The translations under genes and the position numbers were made by a program. DNA of 28,424 bases. It comes from a virus. The notes below the pieces were generated by a model. The model saw only the letters and a program-made list of their open reading frames with translations, made no database searches and was not told where the DNA came from. Of the stretch, positions 1 through 4,918 are shown piece after piece; position 1 is the first letter of the stretch, and each line of letters opens with the position of its first letter. Location: the IMG/VR virus record IMGVR_UViG_3300044712_000564, positions 1-28,424 of that record; one strand, given 5' to 3'.

Positions 1-316
1 AGCGCAGCCCGGCGACCGGCACACTGAAGACCTGTTCGACGGCTTCCACGTCCGAGGGCTGGCCCCACCGGGCCACGTAGCCAGCCACCGCAGCCGATGC
101 CACGAGTCCAGCGTCGCGATCGATAGGCATGGGCTTGATGATCTCCCCGCGCCAGATCGATTCCAGCCCGGAGTGTACCAGCGTCCCCAGATCCAGCGCC
201 TCGGAATACTCACCGACTCGCCGCAAGAGCTGGACATACCGGTGCAGGTAGCGCCGCGGACAGGCGCGATAGCACTCGCCGGCGCTATGGGTGAGGGCCA
301 GGACGGGGCGGCTCAT
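1..316 (-). CDS. RecB/Cas4-like PD-(D/E)XK nuclease, N-terminal part (cut by window edge)
   Basis: Only the first 105 codons are visible. The start is the ATG at 316, whose ATGA overlaps the stop of the preceding gene. The visible protein has the usual opening of phage and Cas4-type PD-(D/E)XK nucleases. These are an LTHSAGECYRACPRRYLHRYV segment (residues 7-27, a substrate- or cluster-side Cys next to the CPRRY block), then an LGTLVHSGLE helix carrying the conserved His, and later GYVARWG. The catalytic D-ExK residues would lie beyond the window. Such enzymes process DNA ends during phage recombination or replication. It is the last visible gene of a four-gene operon headed by a ribbon-helix-helix protein. 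The family call is fairly sure; exact role is inferred. Confidence 0.75.
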   Translation of the reverse strand, partial: MSRPVLALTHSAGECYRACPRRYLHRYVQLLRRVGEYSEALDLGTLVHSGLESIWRGEIIKPMPIDRDAGLVASAAVAGYVARWGQPSDVEAVEQVFSVPVAGLR

Positions 317-849
317 GGGGTCACCTCCGGCCACTCGGGCACGTAGTAGCGCAGCCGGTCGGACTGCCACGCCCACGCCGCAGCCCACGCCGCATCCCGC
401 GCCGCATCCCGCGCCGCAGCCCACGCCGCAGCCCACGCCGCAGCCCACGCCGCATCCCACGCCGCATCCCACGCCACATCCCACGCCACAGCCCGCGTCG
501 CATCCCACGCCGCAGCCCGCGCCGCAGCCCACGTCGCAGCCATCTGCTCCGCGGTGTGCGTGCCTGCGGTGTAGCCATGCACGGCGTCCAGGCATGCGAC
601 CGATTCCGGCCGGAGAGTCTCTCCGCGGGCGATCCGTCGCTCGTGATCCCACCGGGCGCAGTCTAGCGCGAAGTGTCGCGGACCCGGGTAGCTCTTGTAA
701 TGGATGGCGTGAAGCGCCCACAGCATCCAGTCTGAGCGGACGCAGAACTGCCACGCCTCGGCCATCGTGGTGCCCTCGGGCAGCGACCGCAGCCAATCCA
801 TGGCCTCGGAGCAAGCGGCGTGCTCGATTCCCCATTGTACGGCGTTCAC
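313..849 (-). CDS. Ala/Trp tetrapeptide-repeat protein of unknown function
   Basis: 178 aa from a GTG at 849 whose GTGA overlaps the stop of the upstream gene. Codons upstream of this GTG in the same frame overlap that gene and look non-coding. The N-terminal half (about residues 1-85) has a segment RSDWMLWAL and several Cys and Trp residues. I associate this pattern with uncharacterised phage proteins. Residues from about 103 to 160 are a run of four-residue units of the form A-A-(W/R)-(A/D), encoded by 14 tandem 12-bp repeats. The run would form a long amphipathic Ala-rich helix with Trp or Arg every four residues. A short tail rich in Tyr, Trp and Pro follows. Function is unknown; a binding or scaffolding surface is possible but not shown. 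Confidence 0.7.
   Translation of the reverse strand: MNAVQWGIEHAACSEAMDWLRSLPEGTTMAEAWQFCVRSDWMLWALHAIHYKSYPGPRHFALDCARWDHERRIARGETLRPESVACLDAVHGYTAGTHTAEQMAATWAAARAAAWDATRAVAWDVAWDAAWDAAWAAAWAAAWAAARDAARDAAWAAAWAWQSDRLRYYVPEWPEVTP
374..541. repeat. 14 tandem 12-bp repeats inside the Ala/Trp-repeat gene
   Basis: The plus strand reads as fourteen consecutive 12-mers close to CACGCCGCAGCC, with changes mainly at unit positions 2, 6-7 and 10. On the minus strand each unit encodes Ala-Ala-Trp/Arg-Ala/Asp, so the array is coding. Such arrays readily gain or lose units by slippage. Confidence 0.9.
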
Positions 850-1073
850 GGCTGCACCCGATTGACTGCCCGGTGGAGGCTGGCCGCCACCACGTCCGGG
901 TTGCCAGCGGCGACGGCTCCGGTCAACAAATACCACATTACCATATCCCACCTACACCCGGGCGTGGACAGTTCGACCCCATCGAGTCGATCGTATTCGA
1001 GCGCAATCTGGACCAGCGCCCGATAGATGTGCTCCGGGACTACTACGGTTCTGGCGAGGCGCTCCGGCTTCAT
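846..1073 (-). CDS. Small protein of unknown function (75 aa)
   Basis: The ATG at 1073 overlaps the stop of the ribbon-helix-helix gene (ATGA), and the stop overlaps the GTG of the next gene (GTGA), so the three are translationally coupled. The N-terminus begins MKPERLARTVVVPEHIYRALVQIALEYDR in three short stretches: a basic start, a beta-like VVV stretch and a helix. The C-terminal half holds a WDMVMWYLLTG helix. The layout (short strand then helix, beside a ribbon-helix-helix gene) might suggest another small DNA-binding or partner protein, but no family is recognised. Confidence 0.6.
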   Translation of the reverse strand: MKPERLARTVVVPEHIYRALVQIALEYDRLDGVELSTPGCRWDMVMWYLLTGAVAAGNPDVVAASLHRAVNRVQP

Positions 1074-1225
1074 CGGCCCACCGCGCTATCCAAGATCCCC
1101 GCGATCTCTTCCGCGATGGTTAGCCCGTCCTGGGCAGCTCGGATCTTCAGTGCCTTGTGCAGCTCGGCATTGATGACGGTTGACACCTTGACGTGAGACT
1201 TCACTTTTTTGGGCTTTGCGGGCAT
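1070..1225 (-). CDS. Ribbon-helix-helix DNA-binding protein (51 aa)
   Basis: Start ATG at 1225 follows an AAGGAGG ribosome binding site with 7-nt spacing; the stop overlaps the next ATG. The protein has a Lys-rich N-terminus (residues 3-9), a strand VKVSTVINAELH, a helix HKALKIRAAQDG, then a turn and second helix LTIAEEIAGILDSAV. This strand-helix-helix pattern with a short basic arm is that of the Arc/MetJ/CopG family, which bind operator DNA as dimers through the strand. As first gene of its operon, next to an AT-rich gap with an inverted repeat, autorepression is likely. Seen: length, fold pattern and site. Inferred: regulation. Confidence 0.75.
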   Translation of the reverse strand: MPAKPKKVKSHVKVSTVINAELHKALKIRAAQDGLTIAEEIAGILDSAVGR

Positions 1226-1248
1226 TGAGTTGTCCTCCTTGTCCGTCC

Positions 1249-1277
1249 TTTGTAGCCTCTCCCGCTGGCAGTTGCAA
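1249..1277 (-). promoter_or_regulatory. Sigma70-like promoter of the leftward operon
   Basis: Minus-strand -35 TTGCAA (1272-1277) and -10 TACAAA (1249-1254) are 17 bp apart. The transcript would start near 1242 and give a short leader containing the AAGGAGG of the ribbon-helix-helix gene. The match is moderate (4 of 6 in each box). Confidence 0.45.
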
Positions 1278-1307
1278 GTAAAAAACGCATTTCGCGCAAA
1301 ATAATCT

Positions 1308-1339
1308 ATACGCGCAAGTGCTTGAATGATCGCGCGTAT
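1308..1339. promoter_or_regulatory. 8-bp inverted repeat, candidate operator in the divergent gap
   Basis: ATACGCGC (1308-1315) and GCGCGTAT (1332-1339) are perfect inverted arms separated by 16 nt, within an unusually AT-rich gap. A further CGCGCAA lies at 1293-1299, repeated directly at 1311-1317. The position between divergent promoters and beside a ribbon-helix-helix gene fits an operator; binding is inferred. Confidence 0.4.
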
Positions 1340-1384
1340 CCTGGACTATGACTAGGGCGATTGCGAATATTTCTTTTTTTCCTC

Positions 1385-1413
1385 TTGACGTGTGACGCGG
1401 GTTGTGGCATAAG
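1385..1413 (+). promoter_or_regulatory. Sigma70-like promoter of the small-gene operon
   Basis: -35 TTGACG (1385-1390) and -10-like CATAAG (1408-1413) are 17 bp apart, just upstream of the first plus-strand gene. Transcription would begin near 1420, leaving a leader of about 30 nt with a GAGGAG ribosome binding site. Confidence 0.5.
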
Positions 1414-1449
1414 TTAGTCATACAGCGGGCGACCGCGAGGAGACAGACC

Positions 1450-1623
1450 ATGAACAACACGAAGCGCACCACCGACCAGATGACTTTCGGCTCTCACCGC
1501 GCGGCGGTTGATTGGGCTGCTGCCAAGACGGCCGCCGGTTGGCGTACCTGCATCTACCAGATTACCCTCCCTGGGTTGTTCGGTATACAGGCATGGAAAG
1601 TGATGGCAGTCATCGCCCACTAG
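1450..1623 (+). CDS. Small protein of unknown function (57 aa), first gene of rightward operon
   Basis: The ATG at 1450 follows GAGGAG with about 8-nt spacing, so it is preferred over the longer in-frame start at 1402, which lies in the promoter. The protein has a polar N-terminus, a helix around SHRAAVDWAAAKTAAGW and a hydrophobic C-terminal half (IYQITLPGLFGI then WKVMAVIAH). No family is recognised. Its TAG stop (1621-1623) lies inside stem II of the hammerhead ribozyme that follows, so ribosomes ending here would cover part of the ribozyme. Confidence 0.65.
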   Translation: MNNTKRTTDQMTFGSHRAAVDWAAAKTAAGWRTCIYQITLPGLFGIQAWKVMAVIAH

Positions 1624-1681
1624 GCGAAAACGGGGCTTCGGCCCCGTCCACCGGGCGCCACCCGGTGCTGATGAGCCAGGC
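1618..1681 (+). ncRNA. Type II hammerhead ribozyme, copy 1
   Basis: All core elements of a hammerhead open at stem II are present in order. Stem II 5' strand GGC is at 1623-1625, G-A-A at 1626-1628 with one extra A, and A1630 pairs with U1647. Stem III is CGGGGC (1631-1636) closed by a UUCG tetraloop and GCCCCG (1641-1646). The cleavage triplet GUC is at 1646-1648. Stem I is CACCGGG (1649-1655), loop CGCCA, CCCGGTG (1661-1667). The core CTGATGA (1668-1674) is followed by the stem II 3' strand GCC (1675-1677). Beyond an A-A mismatch, stem II continues with U1621-G1679 and C1620-G1680. Predicted cut: after C1648. The extra A beside stem III is the only departure from the consensus and could slow cleavage. 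Confidence 0.85.
1638..1681 (+). repeat. 44-nt perfect direct repeat, copy 1
   Basis: Identical to 2454-2497. It covers the 3' side of stem III, the cleavage site, stem I, the CTGATGA core and the stem II 3' strand of the hammerhead. The 5' strands of stem II and III, which overlap the upstream ORF, differ between copies. Recombination between the copies would delete three ORFs. Confidence 0.9.
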
Positions 1682-1700
1682 TACCAGAGGAGAAAAGACC

Positions 1701-1931
1701 ATGAAGACCACGAATCAGGCCACCGAGAGCAAGTTCGACGCCACTATCGAGTACGTGCGTCATGGGCTCGCCATACTGACCCTGACCGACTCCCGCGGCG
1801 AGTGGAGCGGCAGCGGCCGCGTGGAGCGAGGCGACAAGGCCTCTCTCTATGAGCTGGGCTATACCCTGGCGTGCCTCTCCGCTCAGTCCAAGGGCGGCCG
1901 GGTCGAGACCTACCGGTGGATCGATGCGTGA
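1701..1931 (+). CDS. Small protein of unknown function (76 aa)
   Basis: The ATG at 1701 follows AGAGGAGA with about 8-nt spacing. It lies 52 nt downstream of the predicted ribozyme cut, so after cleavage its mRNA would begin with the stem I hairpin. The protein has a polar start, a strand-rich middle (ATIEYVRHGLAILTLTDSRGEW, GSGRVERGDKA) and a helix YELGYTLACLSAQSK near the end. This looks like a small alpha/beta fold, but no family is recognised. The stop overlaps the next ORF by 8 nt, suggesting coupled translation. Confidence 0.65.
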   Translation: MKTTNQATESKFDATIEYVRHGLAILTLTDSRGEWSGSGRVERGDKASLYELGYTLACLSAQSKGGRVETYRWIDA

Positions 1932-2151
1932 CCAGTGCGGGGCCAGGCTCGTGCTGGTCCTGGCCCGGAGGCCTGGCAACGCCCTCAACGTGGAGATCGG
2001 CCAGCCGATTGACCGGTGTCTCAACAAGCGGCCGGCGAACTGGCCCTCGTCAATGACCGGGATCCGGTGGCTGGCGAGCGGTGGTGACCGGCTGATTTTC
2101 GGGTATTGCTGCGAGCCGTGCCCGCTACGTGATGAGGTGGATCGTGAATGA
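1924..2151 (+). CDS. Small Cys-containing protein of unknown function (75 aa)
   Basis: The likely start is the ATG at 1924, overlapping the end of the previous gene; the ribosome binding site is weak, so it may depend on coupled translation. Two Cys clusters are seen: Cys5 in DQCGAR near the start and a CCEPC motif near the end, with an extra Cys between. These could form a small zinc site, which is inference only. No family is recognised. Its stop overlaps the start region of the next gene. Confidence 0.5.
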   Translation: MRDQCGARLVLVLARRPGNALNVEIGQPIDRCLNKRPANWPSSMTGIRWLASGGDRLIFGYCCEPCPLRDEVDRE

Positions 2152-2449
2152 ATACAGGAACTCGGCAGGGGACATCGTGAGTCTGATTCGGCTTTGCCGC
2201 GAGGAGCCGGAGTGGGCGGCGAACGTGATCACCACCTTGAAGGCCAGGCTGACGCTTGAAATCACCGGCCGTGCCTGTCCGATTATGGTGCTCCCGCGCG
2301 GGCCTCTCGCCGTGACTGATTGCCTACAGGTGGCGGCCGTCCGGAAGCTGGTAGAGGCGGCAGACGAGTCCTACATAGCAGACCGCGGACTGGGTAAGCT
2401 GAAAGATGCCCTGGCTCCGTTTCTCGCGGCGATACACCAGGCGAAATGA
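2144..2449 (+). CDS. Small helical protein of unknown function (101 aa)
   Basis: I choose the GTG at 2144, preceded closely by GAGGTGG, but the in-frame ATG at 2132 or GTG at 2129 cannot be excluded. The sequence appears mostly helical: a segment around IVSLIRLCREEPEWAANVITTLKARL, then a Pro/Gly-rich turn, then two more helices (CLQVAAVRKLVEAADES and LGKLKDALAPFLAAIHQAK). No family is recognised. Its last sense codons and TGA stop (2447-2449) are part of the second hammerhead: Ala-Lys-stop reads through the G-A-A-A core and into stem III. Confidence 0.55.
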   Translation: MNEYRNSAGDIVSLIRLCREEPEWAANVITTLKARLTLEITGRACPIMVLPRGPLAVTDCLQVAAVRKLVEAADESYIADRGLGKLKDALAPFLAAIHQAK

Positions 2450-2497
2450 GGCCTCGGCCCCGTCCACCGGGCGCCACCCGGTGCTGATGAGCCAGGC
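2436..2497 (+). ncRNA. Type II hammerhead ribozyme, copy 2
   Basis: Stem II 5' strand CC-A-GGC (2437-2442) pairs with GCC-A-GG (2491-2496) around an A-A mismatch. The core G-A-A is at 2443-2445 and A2446 pairs with U2463. Stem III then has U-G, G-C, an A-C mismatch and GGC (2450-2452) with GCC (2457-2459, offset by one) closed by a CUCG loop. GUC is at 2462-2464. Stem I is CACCGGG (2465-2471), loop CGCCA, CCCGGTG (2477-2483), followed by CTGATGA (2484-2490). The GAAA core matches the consensus exactly, unlike copy 1, but stem III is weaker. Predicted cut: after C2464. In stem II a C-G pair here replaces the U-G pair of copy 1, so pairing is kept. Confidence 0.87.
2454..2497 (+). repeat. 44-nt perfect direct repeat, copy 2
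   Basis: Identical to 1638-1681; the start-to-start distance is 816 nt. See the ribozyme entries for what the repeat encodes. Confidence 0.9.
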
Positions 2498-2517
2498 AGC
2501 AGAAGGAGAGACAAACC

Positions 2518-2799
2518 ATGAAGATCACCATGTCCAACAACTTTCACAATACCTCGATCACCCTGTCCATCCCCGAGGGCGGATGCATCCTTTCCGAGTC
2601 CCAGATGAGGAAGGTAGACCGGCTCTGCGGGTCGCGCGAGTGTACCTGCGGCGGCATCCGAGGCCCGCAGCCGGGCATCCCGGGTGACTACTCGATCGTG
2701 CCGGTGCAGGAGGAGGTCAGCCGGATGCGCTCTGACGGATCCCGCAGGCTCATCAGCACCCTGGATATCAGCGTGTACCCGGACGGCGTGTACCGTTGA
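2518..2799 (+). CDS. Small Cys-rich protein of unknown function (93 aa)
   Basis: The ATG at 2518 follows AAGGAGAG and lies 53 nt after the predicted cut of the second ribozyme. This is nearly the same leader geometry as the gene after the first ribozyme, with a shared ACC-ATG-AAG start context. The protein has a strand-rich N-terminus (NTSITLSIPEGG), a central Cys cluster (LCGSRECTCGG, around residues 37-47) and a strand-rich end (RRLISTLDISVYPDGVY). A metal site is possible but unproven. No family is recognised. Confidence 0.65.
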   Translation: MKITMSNNFHNTSITLSIPEGGCILSESQMRKVDRLCGSRECTCGGIRGPQPGIPGDYSIVPVQEEVSRMRSDGSRRLISTLDISVYPDGVYR

Positions 2800-2972
2800 C
2801 CCGCGTCTGCGCCTGGTGTGACAAGCCCCTGCCCCCGCAGCCCGGGGACGAGGACGAGCCGGACCGGACCTCTCATGGGATCTGCGCGGAGTGTCTGGTG
2901 ACGTTCGACGTGCCGGAGCCTACCCCAGCCACCGATACCAGCACGGGGTCTGCCCCTTCCCATCGACCGTGA
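2796..2972 (+). CDS. Short C4 zinc-finger-like protein (58 aa)
   Basis: A TTG at 2796 overlaps the previous stop (TTGA) and opens a 58-codon frame. It encodes CAWC near the N-terminus and SHGICAEC about 25 residues later. A paired CxxC arrangement with SHGIC is common in short bacterial and phage zinc-ribbon proteins, and this supports the frame being real despite the rare start. The C-terminal 20 residues are Thr/Pro/Ser-rich. The last 53 nt overlap, on the opposite strand, the 3' end of the lysin gene. It is the last gene of the rightward operon. Confidence 0.55.
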   Translation: MTRVCAWCDKPLPPQPGDEDEPDRTSHGICAECLVTFDVPEPTPATDTSTGSAPSHRP

Positions 2973-3633
2973 TCTCGTCCCAGTCGACCTGCAGCCCAGC
3001 CACGGCCGTGGGCAACCCCTGCCGGATGCTCCACCCGCGCGGCAGCGGCTCCATGTATGGCGCCCGCTTCGCCGGGTAGCTGCCCCAGTAGCTCGTGACG
3101 TGCGGTAGGCGGTAGAGTCCCGGCCCGGTCGGCCGGACTGCGTCGTCGCCGACGTACAACCCCGCCTGGTAGCCGGCCTGAACCACGACCGACGACCAGG
3201 TGTCTATGTACGCCCTGGTAGCGGCCTCGCCCGCGGCGTGCGCGCGTGCGCCCTCGACGTCACACCAGAGATGACCCCCTGGAAGCAGGCCCAGGAGTCG
3301 GGCTGACTGCACCGCGGCCTCGCCCCGCTTGCGCCCGAGGTCCGTCCCGAGCATGTCCCCGCGGGCGGGCCCGAACTGCACCGGGATGAGAGCCTTGCCG
3401 GCCGCGCCGATCCACTCGGCCTCCTGCAGGGATAACGACCAGACGCCGGCCCAATCGCCACCTGGCACCACGTGGCCGCGCACCTCACCGTCGAGGCGCA
3501 GGTAGCGGGCGCAGAACACCACCTCCGGGACGGCTGCCAGCCATTCGGGGGTGCAGACGTTGCCGGGGGAGCTGTCGCACCCCGCGGAGTCGATGCCCTT
3601 GCACGGCCACGCTGGCTCGGGGTACCAGGTCAT
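2920..3633 (-). CDS. DUF1906-like glycoside-hydrolase-type lysin
   Basis: 237 aa from the ATG at 3633, which overlaps the stop of the upstream gene. The sequence fits the Rv2525c/DUF1906 TIM-barrel pattern. It opens with KGIDSAGC (Asp15), followed by VFCARYL, then a helix LSLQEAEWIGAAGKALIPVQFG. Next come a G-x3-A-rich helix and LWCDVEGA (Asp125, Glu127 at the barrel mouth), then AGYQAGLYVG, a SYWGSYPAK segment, and AGLQVDWDEI near the end. These features match phage endolysins or tail lysins that act on cell-wall glycans. No signal peptide is seen, so release through a holin is expected. It is the last gene of the late operon and sits with several small membrane proteins. Catalysis is inferred from the acidic residues. 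Confidence 0.7.
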   Translation of the reverse strand: MTWYPEPAWPCKGIDSAGCDSSPGNVCTPEWLAAVPEVVFCARYLRLDGEVRGHVVPGGDWAGVWSLSLQEAEWIGAAGKALIPVQFGPARGDMLGTDLGRKRGEAAVQSARLLGLLPGGHLWCDVEGARAHAAGEAATRAYIDTWSSVVVQAGYQAGLYVGDDAVRPTGPGLYRLPHVTSYWGSYPAKRAPYMEPLPRGWSIRQGLPTAVAGLQVDWDEITVDGKGQTPCWYRWLG

Positions 3634-3956
3634 GCGCCACCCTGTCCGCGGCGGGGCAGCTGCGGATCGTGGACTCCGGAAACGTCCTCCTCCCACGAGC
3701 GGGCCCGGCACCCCTTGACGTGCTCGTCGATCGCTTCCTTGACGTGCGCGACGGTCCACCCCTTCGAGGACTGGTGTTTCGATCGCTCCTCCTCGCGGGC
3801 GTCCCGGGCCACGGCCGCGAGCTGCATCTTGCGGAGCTGCTTGCCGAGGTTCTTCACGTCGGCCCGGAAGCCCCGGAAGCCAGCGGCAGCGGCCAGGAGG
3901 GCGGCGATCAGGGTGGCACCGATACCGGCGAGGGCCGAGGCCCATGAGGCGGTCAT
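3630..3956 (-). CDS. Small membrane protein with coiled-coil tail, lysis region
   Basis: 108 aa. The ATG at 3956 follows AAGGAG and overlaps the previous stop. One membrane helix at residues 7-27 (Ala/Leu/Ile-rich, ending in GFRGF) is followed by a charged helical stretch (about 31-62: Lys, Arg, Glu every few residues). A soluble C-terminus ends in basic residues. The single N-terminal anchor plus charged helix resembles inner-membrane spanins or single-helix holins. Position between holin-like genes and the lysin supports a lysis role; the exact class is not decided by the sequence. Confidence 0.6.
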   Translation of the reverse strand: MTASWASALAGIGATLIAALLAAAAGFRGFRADVKNLGKQLRKMQLAAVARDAREEERSKHQSSKGWTVAHVKEAIDEHVKGCRARSWEEDVSGVHDPQLPRRGQGGA

Positions 3957-4078
3957 CGTTTCCGCTCCTTCTTCTTCGTCGGGTCGTTGACGATGGCGTC
4001 GACGGCCACGGCCACCAGGATCGCGGCCCCGAGGACGGTATCCAGGAGTCGGCGCATCCGGCGGCGGAAGTGGGTCAC
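3953..4078 (-). CDS. Tiny single-helix membrane protein (41 aa)
   Basis: The GTG at 4078 overlaps the stop of the upstream gene (GTGA) and its own stop overlaps the next ATG (ATGA). The basic N-terminus (THFRRRMRR) leads to one membrane helix (residues 11-30, LLDTVLGAAILVAVAVDAIV), then a Lys/Arg-rich tail ending KKKERKR. An internal ATG (residue 8) is an alternative start. A small holin or anti-holin-like role in the lysis region is plausible. Confidence 0.55.
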   Translation of the reverse strand: MTHFRRRMRRLLDTVLGAAILVAVAVDAIVNDPTKKKERKR

Positions 4079-4869
4079 GCCAGCACCTCGAGGAGCCCGC
4101 GCGCCTCGACCGCGGCACCACCGGGATGCGCGACCACTAGCTCCACATCCCATAGACCCGCGGGCGGGGGCTGGTCATCGGCCGCAGCCCACCGCAGGAC
4201 GAGTCGCCCGGCGTTGCCAGCGCCCACCGTGGCGAGCCTGGACCGCTGATCCGGGTCGGCTGTGATCTGGTAGACCCCGCTCGACCCCACGCACTCCACG
4301 AGGCTCGACCGCGTCTGGACGAGGGTCCGGGTGCGCCTGTCGAGAATCCGCATGGTGATCGTCGCCAGGCTGCCCGGGGTCGCCGCGAGGACGTTGTCCA
4401 CTGCGGAGAGTCCGGATACCCCCGGGGAGATCGTGTCCAGCGCGTGCGCCAGCGCAGCCACCGGGCCCGCGATCTGCCGGGTGACCACGAGGTCACGGGT
4501 GAGCCCGGCCGGGATGCTCGACGCGGCGCCGGTCTCCCACAGGCCGTCCACGTCCGCGTGCTTGACCGTGGTCTGTGCCGGGATCACCGTGGCGAGCGTA
4601 CCTGTGAAGGTCGCCGTGGCCGTGCTGTGTGCCCCGAGCGGGATGCCATCCGTGGTGCCCGTGTCCGTGAGGTAGAGCAGGTCGAGCTGGCAGGCCCACG
4701 CGCGGCCCAGGTAGAGCGCCTGACCGCCGGCGGCCTCGAGCAATTCCCGGGTGAGCCGGAGCATCGTCGGGCTCTCGGCGTAGCCGTAGGGCGCGGCGAG
4801 GTCCGTTACCGGGCCTTCCTCGAGGTGGGTCACCAGGATGGACCGCTCCGCGATCGTCTGCGTCGTCAT
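4075..4869 (-). CDS. Virion protein carrying a baseplate-J-type domain
   Basis: 264 aa; the ATG at 4869 follows AAGGAG. The N-terminal part (residues 25-75) looks like the approach to a gpJ domain: helix MLRLTRELLEAAGG, then LGRAWACQLDLLYLTDTGTTDGIPLG. Residues 80-168 align by eye to the central beta module of the window's own gpJ and of the 722-aa protein. Shared landmarks are STATATFTG-TLATVIPAQTTVKHAD, then VAALAHALDTISPGVSGLSAVDNVLAATPG. The C-terminal 90 residues are strand-rich (LVLRWAAAD, DVELVVAHPGG) and may be another beta domain. It is probably a structural or accessory tail protein placed among lysis genes; its place in the particle is unknown. Confidence 0.6.
   Translation of the reverse strand: MTTQTIAERSILVTHLEEGPVTDLAAPYGYAESPTMLRLTRELLEAAGGQALYLGRAWACQLDLLYLTDTGTTDGIPLGAHSTATATFTGTLATVIPAQTTVKHADVDGLWETGAASSIPAGLTRDLVVTRQIAGPVAALAHALDTISPGVSGLSAVDNVLAATPGSLATITMRILDRRTRTLVQTRSSLVECVGSSGVYQITADPDQRSRLATVGAGNAGRLVLRWAAADDQPPPAGLWDVELVVAHPGGAAVEARGLLEVLA
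4366..4632 (-). repeat. gpJ-type beta module within the 264-aa protein
   Basis: Residues 80-168. This is one of three places in the window with the same module; the others are 12851-13126 (gpJ) and the repeat block 8574-9989 (722-aa protein). Similarity is at protein level only. Confidence 0.6.
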
Positions 4870-4918
4870 GGGGGCGGCTCCTTCGTGTGGCCGATCCAGG
4901 GCTGCGGGTTGGGGCCGC

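Noticed and set aside
374-541. CRISPR-like array
   Set aside because: Units are 12 bp with no spacers and keep a reading frame; it is a coding repeat.
291-1196. Plus-strand frame with a long Pro-Thr-Pro-His repeat
   Set aside because: The repeat is the antisense reading of the Ala/Trp repeat array. The minus-strand operon with overlapping starts and stops is the better explanation.
2747-2760. Minus-strand GGTGCTGATGAGCC identical to part of the ribozyme core
   Set aside because: No matching stem I 5' strand, no GUC at the right place and no GAAA-stem III. It lies inside a coding region, so it looks like chance.
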